Assembly (NCBI GenBank): GCA_024291935.2 | Contig: CM044310.1 | Coordinates: 121,716,213 to 121,780,212 of the forward strand | Length of the DNA: 64,000 nt | From: Okapia johnstoni | Lineage: Eukaryota; Chordata; Mammalia; Artiodactyla; Giraffidae | Direction of reading: 5' to 3' | Shown here: positions 29,501 through 41,500 of the stretch, in pieces | How positions within the stretch are numbered: the first letter of the stretch is position 1 | Layout of the letters: every line of letters begins with the position of its first letter | The notes under the pieces: model-generated | What the model was told of the DNA's origin: nothing | What the model saw: only the letters and a program-made list of their open reading frames with translations | The model's database searches: none | Position numbers and translations under genes: made by a program

Positions 29501-32500
29501 CTTTAGGTTTTATGTAGGATTCCCTGGGTTCTTCACTCATCTACTTAGAGATAATTCTTATATCTCAGACCCTGCATGTTGAAGGTTTAGGTACCAAGCA
29601 TTGTGAGATGATATCTACTTGTGTCAAACTGGTGCCCAAAACGCAGTGGAGGGGGATCTGGTATTGTCACCCAGAGATAAGACTGGTGGATAAATGCGCA
29701 GCGCTCAGTCTGTGTGGTTCTGAAGTAGGCCAGCCTGGGTCAGCGCCCAGCTCTCTTTCAGAGCTCCAGACCTGCACTCAAATGCCCTGTGGCTCTCCTC
29801 TGAGCATGTGCTGGAGTCAGAGTGGGGCCAGTGGTTTCGCCAAAGTCTTAAAGCTTTCTCTGAGTTGTCCCTTTGTCCTCCTGAAAGAATAATATTTTAA
29901 AATACTTGAGTTTCATCTGGTTCTTCTGTGACCTTTTTCATCCTGTCCCTGACACTTCTGGCTTCCCGGCTGGACGATAAGGAAGCTTGGCTGTACTCCT
30001 AAATTCAGGTCCCAGAAATGTTTTCTAAATTGTTATCTTGAAACAGGAGTTGCTGTATATTTTCTCAAACCTTTTCCTGTTTAACCCTCAAATTTTCGAG
30101 AAGCACCAGTTCAGTTTTGAGTGAAGAAGCTGAAATGCTGAGTAGCTTAATTTGTGTTCACCTGACTGTGGTATCAATAAGATGCTTGGTTTGGGGGTGT
30201 GATGGCAAGAGGAGAAGGGGACTACAGAGAATGAGATGGTTGGATGGTATCCCCAACTTGATGGACATGAGTTTGAGCAAGCTCTGGGAGTTGGTAATGG
30301 ACAGGGAGGCCTGGCGTGCTGCAGTCCATGGGGTTGCAAAGAGTTGGATGTGACTGAGCAACTGAACTGAACTGATACTTATTGGTGATCATCTGTCCTG
30401 TCTTGGAATCCCTAAAACTTCAATAGGTGACTATTTTCGTGATGTTCAGTATTGGGTCATGTAAGTGCTTTTACTACAAGTGATTTTCCAAAAATAATCT
30501 CAGCTTATTATGAGAATTAACCCCCACAACATCATCCCTCACTTTATTCGTGATCATCCTAAGGCGTAAGGAAGTTTCAGACCTTCCCTGAAGTGAAGAT
30601 CTGATGTTGAGATTATTTCTTGCTTCTCTACAGCACTGCTTCTTACTGGCTTTTTTCCCCTCAGTGGTTTTAAACACTGTATCAGTATTACTGTTGCTCA
30701 GTTGCTAAGTCATAGCCTATCCAACTCTTTGTGACCCCATGGACTGCAGCACGCCAGGCCTCCCTGTCCATCACCAACTCCTGGAGTTTACCCAAACCCA
30801 TGTCCATGGAGTCAGTGATGCCATCCAACCATCTCATCCTCTGTCATCCTCTTCTCCTCCCGCCCCCAATCCTTCCCAGCATTAGGGTCTTTTCCAATGA
30901 GTCAGCTCTTCACATCAGGTGGCCAAAGTATTGGAGTTTCAGCTTCAGCATCAGTCCTTCCAATGAACACCCAGGACTGATCTCCTTTAGGATGGACTGG
31001 TTGGATCTCCTTGCAGTCCAAGGGACTCTCAAGAGTCTTCTCCAACACCACGGTTCAAAAGCATCAATTCTTCGGTGCTCAGCTTTCTTTATAGTCCAAC
31101 TCTCACATCCATACATGACCACTGGAAAAGCCATAGCCTTGACTAGACGGACCTTTGTCGGCAAAGTGGTGTCTCTGCTTTCTGGGTTGCACACTTTCGT
31201 ATTCAGGCCCCAGTGAGTCCTTTGCGAGGGTGTCTTCCTGCCTCCTGTACTTCACATTCTGGGTGTTGGTTGGGTTTCATCGACTCTCATCAGCATCCTC
31301 TCGTTTCCCCCATGAAGGATGCGGGTTGCCGATTTCCGGATGCGTCAGTGGGAGGATATTTGCTCGGTGGTTTGCAGCGGGAACTTGAGCGAGCTGGACC
31401 TGAGCAACAGCAAGCTTAGCGCTGCCTCCATGATGAGACTCTGTCTCAGGCTGGGAAACCCACGGTGCGGACTTCAGAAACTGATGTAAGTGTGAGACGC
31501 TCACGGTTTGAAGAATGCAATCGGAGAATAACCCAAGTTATTTTATCTTTTGACAATGGTCATAAGTATCTCTTGGCCAGAAAATGAGCTGGGCGCTTAG
31601 GAGAATAAAATCAAGGGACTTAGAGTCATGCAGCTCCTACTTAGGCAGAGTAGACTGGAGTTTTTTAAAAATGGCCATCTGATGGAGTAAGAAGTGGCAA
31701 GCTGGTCAGAGAGACTTCACCTTTCTAGAGCAAATTCCTTCAGAGCCATTAACGGCTCAGCGCTGTCGTGAACCGTGGCTCTGGAGTTAGTGTGTGGCAT
31801 TCCCGTGTACGTGGCACCCTTTATTCCTACTTGGTTTATTTGAGTCTGACCTTTTTTTGTTGTTTTTTTAATTTTGCCACATTGTGTTGGCTTCTGCCAG
31901 ACAACAAGGCGGATCAGCCGTGATTACACGTCTATCCGCCTCCTGCCTCCCCGCTCCCTCCCCCGTCCCATTCCTCCCGGTCATCCCAGAGTGGATGGGG
32001 CTCCCCGTGCCACAGAGCAGCTGGTCACCCCCCAACCCCGCCAACCTTACATGATCGCGTGTACATGTTCGGGGGAGGTTCGGGGGGGGGCCTGTGTGTG
32101 CCCGTGGCTGGTCCCTGCTGGTGTGTGGCGGAGACCGACACGGCGCTGCGGACCAGCTGTCCTCCGATTAGGAGCAAACATCAAACACAGTCCAGCTCTG
32201 CGCCTCCCTCCGTGTCCGGCTCCTCTTGTATCGCGTCCCTCGTCCTTGCCGTTGGGTGTGTCCGCGCGCGTTGGAAAGACGAGCCGCAGGAGCATCTCCT
32301 CTCCAGCGCTCCGTCCCTGCGTCTCTCCGCAGCTGGAAGTCGGTGTCTCCCAGGGAGAGTCTGAGGAAGCTTGGCATTGTGCTTCACGGTAACCAGCGCC
32401 TGACCCACCTGGACCTGAGCTCTAACAGCCTGGATGCCGCCGTGTCCGCGGGCGTGTTCAGAACGCTGAGGCACTCGGCCTGCAGCCTCAAGTACCTGTG

Positions 32501-35500
32501 GTGAGTCGCTGCGTTCCGGGTCTGACCCAACAGCACGCGTGGGTTTGAGGGCTCAGTGGGAGGGCTGGAGTCAGCGCTGCAGGAAGAGGGTGCGGAGGTG
32601 GGCAAGGGGGAGATGCATGGGGGTTGGGCACGCGTGCGAAGTCACTTTGGTCGTGTCCGATTCTTTCTGACCCCGTGGACTGTAGCCCGCCAGGCTCCTC
32701 TGTCCCTGAGGATTCTCCAGGCAAGAATACTGGAGTGGGTTGCCATTTCCTCCTCCAGGGCATCTTCCCAACCCAGGGATCGAACCCCAGTCTCTTGGAT
32801 TGGCAGGTGGGTTCTTTACCATCTGAGCCACCAGGGAAGCCCCGGGTCTGTCCCATAGGTTGGATTCCTGTGGCCTGAGCACTGAGGTTTGCCATCAGCT
32901 CTTCACGGAACTCGGCAGGAACTCGAGTCTGAGTTTCCTCAGCCTGGCGGACAACGACCTCTCCCGCGTTGAGCTGGACAGACTGCGGGAACCCCCGGGG
33001 ACGGCCGCCTGTGCCCTGAAGGAGCTGTCGTAAGTCACCCCGCTTCCACAGAAAGCCCTTCCTTGCGGGATGGCAGGGAAGAGTGGGGGTGTCGGTGGGG
33101 CTGCATCTGGGGCGCCTCGGGGACCCCCGTGTTGTGTTTCCCTACCCCCGACACGGGTCTTGTCACCCTGATACCTCCCACCTCTCCCCTCGGGGCCCTG
33201 CCTTGGCCACCCCTCTCCTCGGGGCTCCTCTCCCCTCGGGGCCCCACCTCGGCCACCCCTCTCCTCGGGGCTCCTCTCCCCCTTGGGGCTCTGTCCCAGC
33301 TGCCCGTCTCTCCTCTGGGCTCCATCTCAGCCAGCTTCGCTCTCACCTTGTCTTGGGCGTCTTGACCATCAGCTGCTTTTCTCTCTTTTGTCTAACCTCC
33401 TCAGGCCTCTGCCAGCCTCCTCTAAACAGGCTGGTTTTCACCCAGGGGTGATTTTGTCCCACCAGGACGTGAGGCAGTGTCTGGACACGTGCTTGGTTTT
33501 CACGTGGGGAGGGAGTTTGCTCTTGGCATCTAGTGGGTCAAGACCAGCTGTGATCAAGGCCCTCCAGAGCCCTGGAGTGTGCGTGCTCAGTCGTGTCCAA
33601 CCTTTGCTCACTCTTTGCAACCTCTGTCTGTGGGATTCTCCAGGCGAGAATATACTGGAGTGGGTTGGCCATTTCCTCCTCCAGGGGATCTTCCCGACCC
33701 GGGGATTGAACCCTGGTCTCCTGCATTAGCAGGTGGATTCTTTGCCACTGAGCCACGTGGGAAGCCCCACGGAGACTTGGAGGGGCCCCCAATCAAGAAT
33801 GATCTGGCCCAAGGGTCAGCAGGACAGAGATGGAGAAATCTTTTTTTTTTAAACGTTTTACTTTGTGTTGGGGTGTAGCTGATGAGCAAACAATGTTGTG
33901 TTAGTCTCAAGTGAACAGCAAAGAGACTCAGCCAAACGTATATATGTGTCCATTCTCCCCGAAACCCCCCTCCCATCCAGGCTGCCACAGGGAGCAGAGT
34001 TCCCTGTGCTGCACAGCAGGTCCTCGTTGCTCCTCCATTTTAAATACAGCCGTGTGTACGTGTCCATCCCACACTCCCCAACCATCCCTCCGCCATCCCC
34101 CCCACCTCGTAAGTTCATTCTCTGAGTCTGTGAGTTTCCTTTTAAATTAAAAACAAAATTTTTGTACATATTTTATCTTTTTTATTGTTTAAATTATGAA
34201 AATATGATAAACAGCTTTGGAAAACACAGAACAAAGTTACATGTAGCTCCATTATAAATTACAATTGTTTAAGTAGATCAACGAAGATTTTTAGTTGGAG
34301 TTTCAATTTCAGACTCTCAGGAATGACAGTGAGTGTACAGAGAAGTAGAAGAATATGGCAGACCTGGAAACCACGATGAACCAATTAGACATAATTAACA
34401 TTTATACAGTGTTACGAGCCTCCTTCTGTTCTGTCAGTTCCTTTGTGCCATTTTTTAGATTTCACATATGAGGAATGTCATGCGGTAGAGAAGTCGTACC
34501 TTCGCCACCTCACTCTCCTCATTGATGCTTCTCTTCTTTATCTGACTTAATCTTTGCACGGCCTTGGGCCCCGGGGACGGAGTTTGGGGAGGAGAAAGGG
34601 AACCGTGTGTGGCCGGAGCTCCCCCGGCGTCTCCCCCCACCCCCCGCAGGCTGGAGAAGGGGAACCTGTCGGCCGCCGGCTGTGAGGACCTGGCCTCGCT
34701 TCTCACCAGCACCCCCCGCGTGACCCGACTGTGCCTGGGACTGAACCGGCTCGGAGACGAGGGCGCGCGGCTGCTGTGCGGCTCCCTGACCCGGCCCGAG
34801 TGCGTCCTGCAGAGACTGGAGTGAGTTCCTCCTGGCTCGGTGTCTGGATGGGACCCTCCGTGGGGGCGGCCCCTGGGGGGGATGGTGGCTGCTCTGTCTC
34901 AGGTCCCTTTGCATCACTGGGCTTCCCAGGTGGCACTAGTGGTAAAGAACCTGCCTGCCAATGCAGGAGCCCTAGGTTCCATGCCTGGGTCAGGAAGATG
35001 CCCTGGAGAAGGGAATGACAACCCACTGCAGTATTCTTGCCTGGAGAATCCCATGGACAGAGGAGCCTGGAGGGCTACAGTCCATGGGGTCACAAAGAGT
35101 CGGACATGACTGAGCACACACACACAGATACTATATAGTCTGAACATTGGTGCAGATGCTAGTCCAAGAACCACAGGGTACCAATAGCTTATACTTGCCT
35201 ATAGGTCCCTTCCATCACAGGACTTCTCCCCAGATGAAAACATTTGAACTTGGTATTTGTCATTCCATTGCTTTAAAAATAATCCCATCACACTTTTACA
35301 TGGTCTCACAATGGAATGTTACACAGCAGTGCAAATGAATAAACTATAGCCAAACAGAGTAACAGGTTTTTTAGAAACCATGTGGGAGTGGAAAAAACAA
35401 ATCTGAGAATACTATACAGTCTAACATTTGGGCTTCCCGGTGGTGCTGGTGGTAAAGAACCCACCTGCCAGTGCAGGAGACATAAGAGCTGTGGGTTCGC

Positions 35501-38500
35501 GCCCTGGATCGGGAAGATCCCCTGGAGGGCGGCATGGGAACCCACTCCAGTATTCTTGCCTGGAGAATCCCATGGACAGAGGAGCCTGGCGAGCTGCAGT
35601 CCATGGGGTCACAAAGAGTCGGACATGACTGCAGTGACCTAACTCATTTGTATAAAGCTCAGAAAAGCAAGACAAAGATGCTTTGATTTTTGTAACCCAG
35701 CCGTGAGTGATGGGCCTGTCCTTGGTGTGATCGATGCGTCAGTCTAGGGTGAGAGGGGGTAATTGGGGCAGGTGCTGGGCACATTCTGGACGGGGGAGGC
35801 CCCGCGGGGCCTGGAGGGCGGCCTTGAGGCCCCGCGGGGCCTGGAGGGCGGCCTCGCCCCGAGCCGCGGTCCTGAGCACCTGTCCCTGCACTTCTGGTTG
35901 CTCAGGCTCTGGTGCTGCCGGCTCGGTGCGCCCAGCTGTAGGCACCTGTCGGACGCCCTCCTCCAGAGCCGGAGCCTGACGCACCTAAACCTGAGGAGGA
36001 ACGGCCTGGGAGACGGGGGAACGCAGCTTCTGTGTGCAGCCCTGGGCCGTGCGGACTGCGCCCTGCAGAGCCTGAAGTGAGTTCCGTCCCTTCCTCGCGG
36101 TCAGTGGCCGGGAGGAGGGTCGTGTGACTTGTCCTGAGGTCCGCTGGGGTCTGGGTCCTGGGGCTGGTAGCCATGCGCAGGGGGCTCTTGGTTTTGTTGG
36201 AGGTGGGAACTGGGGGTGGGTGTTGGTGGTGGTGGTTGTTCAGTCACTCAGTTGTGTCCAATCCACGCGACCCCATGGACCGCAGCACGCCAAGCCTCCC
36301 TGTTCATCACCATCGCCCGGAGTTTACTCAAACTCATGTCCATCGAGTTGGTGATGCCATCCAACCATCTGATCCTCTGTCGTCCCCTTCTCCTCCCGCC
36401 TTCCGTCTTCCCCAGCATCAGGGTCTTTTTCAATGAGTCAGGTCTTCACATCAGGTGGCCAAAGGATTGGAGCTTCAGCACCAGTCCTTCCAAGGAATAT
36501 TCAGGGCTGATCTCCTTTAGGATGGACTGGTTGGATCTCCTTGCAGTCCCAGGGACTCTCAGGAGTCTTCTCCAGCACCGCAGTGTGAAAGCATCGCTGC
36601 CTTGTGGTCCTCCACTGACTTAGTAACATGAACGCCAGCCAACAGCACCTATTGTGCACACCTTCACGCACAGTGCTTCCAGACCTCCTTGGTCCTTGTC
36701 GGTTTGAGAGGCAGAAAGATGACGGCTCAACCTGTTTTTCTTCTTCTGTAGAAATACTGAACTCAGGCAGGAGTAGATGGGAGTGTGGAACCTACCCCAA
36801 CCCCCAGCTGCAGTAAGGATTGATCCTGCCCAGTCTCCCTTCATCTAGACTCCCGGCCTTATTTTGGGTCCTGTCCGGAGCTCACATCCCCTCCTTCACA
36901 GAGTCAAAGTCTTTGTATGTTTCCATCTGTGTGTAACAGTGGCGTTGGGCAGCTTCCAAATGTTGAAAGCCGTTTGTGTAAACTTCCAAAGGAAAAAACC
37001 TATGGATAAAACTTGATCACTTGTTTTTCCCTGTTTTTTATTTTTTTATCCTACTGACTTGCAGGCATTCTTCACTAGAGAAATGGAGCCGTTTGGGCAT
37101 AATTTGCATAGAATACTTATTTTGTTGGCAGCTCCCTTGGACTAGCCTCTTGATAATTTAACCATGTGGACAGTTTTTGTGAGGAGCTACTTTTCCTCTT
37201 TGGACTAAGGATTTTTGCCTTATGTATACCCTGTCCTCTCTGAGATGTCATTCTTTAATTCTTTCCTGTCTCTCTCCTCCCCTTCTGTGTGTCTGAATGT
37301 CTCTCTTCTCTGTGTTTCTGTTCTCTTTCATCTTGGTCTCTCCTTCAACTTTCTCCTCCTTTTATTTTATTTATCTTTTAAAACTTTATTTTGCATTGTG
37401 GTACAGCCGATTAACAATGTTGTAATAGTTTCAGGTGGACAGCAAAGGAACTCAGCCATACGTACACATGTACCCCTTCTCCCCCAAACTCCCCCGCCAT
37501 CCGGGCCGCCACATAACATGCAGCAGAGTTCCCTGTGTCGTACAGCAGGTCCTTGTTGGTTATACGTTTTAAATACAGCAGTGGGTACATGTCCATCCCC
37601 AACTCCCTACCTGAAGCTTCCCCCCATCCTTCCCTCCTGGCAACCATCAATTCATTTTCTAAGTCTGTGAGTCTGTTTCTGTTTTGTAAGTAGATTCATT
37701 TGTATCATTTCTTTCTAGATTCCACACATGAGGGGTGTCACATGACACTTCCCCTTATCCGCCTGAATTACTTGGCTCAGTGTGGCTGGCCGTAGGTCCA
37801 TGTAGTTGCAGATCTCATTATTTCACTCTTTTTAATGACTGAGTAATATTCCATTGTGTATATGTGGACCACATCTTCTTTATCCATTCCTCTGTTGGTG
37901 GACATTTAGGTTGCTCCCATGTCCTAGCTGTCGTAAACAGTGCTGCAGTGAACACTGGGGTACGTGTATCTTTTCGGATCATGTTTTTTTTTTTTTTTCT
38001 GGGATATATGCCCAAGAATGGGACTGCAAGGTCGTATGGTAGCTCCGCTTTTAGTTTGTTAAGGGACCTTCATGCTGTTCTCCACAGTGGCTGCACCAAC
38101 TTACATTCCCACCAACAGTGTGGGAGGGTCCCCCTCTCTCCACACCTCCTCCGGCATTTATTGATTGGATTTTTCGATGATGGCCATTCTGTTGCCCCTC
38201 CTTTGGTTTGTCTCTCTTTCTCTCTACAAGTATTTGCCTGTATTCGTCTTCAGCTTTTTGGTATAATAATTCATTCTCAGGGATTTAGAGCTGCTGTGAA
38301 GTGAGGGTGCGGCTCTCATTTCTAGCTCAAATGTTGAGCTCAGAGGCTGAAAATCATATTCTTTGATCAGTTCAGTTCAGTCGCTCAGTCGTGTCCTGCT
38401 CTTTGTGACCCCACGAACCGCAACACGCCAGGCGTCCCTGTCCATCACCAACTCCCGGAGTTTACCCAAACCCATGTCCATCAAGTCAGTGATGCCATCC

Positions 38501-41500
38501 AACCATCTCATCCTCTGTTTTCCCCTTCTCCTCCTGCCCTCAATCTTTCCCAGCATCAGGGTCTTTTCAAATGAATCAGCTCTTCACATCAGCAGGCCAA
38601 AGTATTGGAGTTTCAGCTTCAACATCAGTCCTTCCAATGAACACCCAGGACAGATCTCCTTTAGGATGGAATATTCTTTGATAGCAAAAAAAAAGAAAAG
38701 AAAAGAGTTTGGGTGCTCTGGTGGTCAGTGTACAGAGAGAAGTCCTGAACATGGACGAGCCCATTGGTGGCCTGAGGGTGGGCGGGGAGAGAGCTGCATG
38801 GCTGTTGCTTATACTTTCTTCCATTCACGGGTACATGCAGTGCCCAGGCGTTCAGACTTCCTAACCAGCACCCTCCTCTTTCCAGGGCTCGGGAGAAGCC
38901 TGATTTTGGCGTCGCTTTCTTCCTTAGAAGGCGGGATGGAACATGCGGAGAGGAAGGGTTCAAGGGTTGCTTTTCCCTCCTTTGAATTTTTTTTTTCCAT
39001 CTTGCAGCTTGTCACACTGTTCTCTCACGGTGGTGGGCTGTCGGGAGCTTGCTCATGCCCTCAAGCACAATTGTCACCTGAAGATTCTGGATGTCGGGAA
39101 CAATGATGTTCAGGACGAGGGGGTGAAGGAGCTGTGCAGAGTCCTGAAAAGTCCGAGTTGTGTGTTGCAGACACTTGGGTGAGTCAGTGCTTTTTCTTTT
39201 TTTGGGTTACCTTTTCTTCTGGTAATATATTGAATTTACAGAAAAGGTGCAAAAGGGGTACAAAGAAGTGCCATTAACCTTTGAACAAGATTCAATGGTA
39301 GTTTACATTCTGCCTGAAAGATTTATTCTGTAATCTCTCTCTCTCTCATCTCCCATCTCTCTGTATCTATAATATTTATCATCTAGGTATCTGTGTATCT
39401 ATCATCTGTGTATATGTCTGTATGTTATCTATGGATTTATGTGTCGGTCTCTATCACTTTTGCCTTTGTATTCCTAGTAGCTAGCTAGTATTTTCAGATT
39501 TTTGTATTTGAAATTAAGAAATAAGGTGGAAAATGTGTAATGAAGGGGTTGTCATGTTATTTTTGTCCTTTTAAGGGCCTTATAAATGAACACGTCCACT
39601 TTATACTAAAATTATTTCTTTCATATTCAGGCAGGCTAAACTTCAGTTTCCTCATCTGTCGGGTGGGGTTTAAGCTATCCCCTGCCTTTTATAGGATTGG
39701 TATATGGACTAAATGTTACCTGCCAACACTTGGAAAGTGTCTGGTGTGTCAGCGACTCTGTTTCAGAAGCTCATATGCTGTGTGTGTATGCTCAGTCATG
39801 TCCAGCTCTTTGTGACCTCACGGACTCTAGCCCGCCAGGTTCCTCTGTCCATGGGATTCTCCAGGCAAGAATACTGGAGTGGGTTGCCATTTCCTTCTCC
39901 GGGGATCTTCCCGACCCAGGGATCGAACCTGCATCTCTTGCGTCTCCCTCACTGGAAGGTGGATTCTTTACCACTGAGCCACCTGGGAGGCCCTTCAGTA
40001 ACGTGTTTCCCCTAAATCCTGAGTCCCTCTTGTCTCTAACTCCTCCATCTTGGAGGACCATCTTTCACGCTTCTGTCCCACCACCCCTAGGCTGGAGAAA
40101 TGCAGTTTGACGTCTGCTTGCTGCCGGCCTCTGTCCTCTGTTCTCAGAAGCAGTAAAAGCCTGGAGAACTTGAACCTTTTAGGAAATGACCTGGGGCCGG
40201 ACGGAGTCAGCAGGCTGTGGACGCCCTTGAGAAAGTCGACGTGCAAGCTGCGGAAACTCGGGTAATCCCGACTCCTACACGGGGAAGCAGCTGTCGGGAT
40301 GGGGATACATGGGACGAGGTCCTAAAGCGAGCGTGCAGGTCGTCCCGCATTCAGTTTCCCAGGGCGGTTCTGGCCAACAGAACTTCCGGTGACATATATG
40401 GGGTCTGTATCCACGTTGTCCAATAGAGGAGCCGCTAGCCACGCACAGGTACTGGACACTTGAAATGTGGTTCCTGTGATGGACAGACTGCCTTTTTAAT
40501 CTTTAGGCTGAATTAACCAGCCGCGTGTGGCTGGTGACCACCAGGCTGGGTGGCGCAGTCCTACGCACTTGGGTGCCTTGGGGAGTGAGTCCCCTACTTT
40601 CTCATTCTGGTGCCAACTGTGCTTGGCTCAGACGTTCTCTCAGCAACTTCCCTCCCAGTGCTGACCTTGGGCCGAGCACCAGGCGTGGTAGTTGGTGTGA
40701 CACACGGTCATGGGCCTTCTCCTCATGGTGTTTGTCTTTGGGAGAAAACAAATCCAAGACCTGTGAAGGCAGGGTGAGCTGCCGTGAATGCTGGGAGGGA
40801 AACTCCGGGTTGTGGTGGAGATCAGGGTGATCAGAGTGGTGAGGGAAGGCGTGTCTGTGGGGGTCCCGGTGAGGCTGGGAGGACGAACCATCTGTCAGGT
40901 GGGGAAGACGGACAGTGACTGCAGGTGAGGGAGGCATGTGCTCCGAGGAAGTCAGAGGAACGTGTGCAGAGCCCTGAGGTTGGACCAAGCTCTGTGTGAC
41001 CCTTGGGGGCATCGAAAGAAGAGCATTTATTTGATTTTTTAAACTTTTTATTTTGGAGTATAGCCGATGAACAATGTTGTGATAGTTTCAGGTGGACAGC
41101 AAAGGGACTCAGCCATACATATACACGTATCCATTCTCCCCTGAACTCCCCTCCCATCCAGGCCGCCCCATGACACTGAGCAGAGTTCCCGTTGTTCTCC
41201 ATTTTAAATATAGCCGTGCGTACATGTCCAGCCCAAACTCTCTATTTTTTCACCACTGGCAACTGTAAGTTCATTTGAAAGAAGAGCATTTAATTACAAC
41301 ACTTCCCACCTTGTTTAATATCCTGGAGATGAGGTCAGAAAGATAAGCTGTGGTTTTATTTTTGTTTTTTGGGAAAGACATTAAGCACGTTTTAGCAGGA
41401 ATCCTCTTCAATACCAGGGAACCTTGCCCACTTTGAGAAGTTGGTCAAAATCGGTACATTGAGGATTTCGTAGTACCAACTTCATAACTGACATACACTA

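Noticed and set aside
34840..35640. Frames with repeated MDRGAW/HGVAKSQT-like peptides here and elsewhere
   Set aside because: Translated Bov-tA SINEs and BovB tails, not genes.
38363..39106. 247-codon plus-strand frame
   Set aside because: Antisense of a BovB tail joined to intron sequence and overlapping NLRP13 exon 9 in a different frame.
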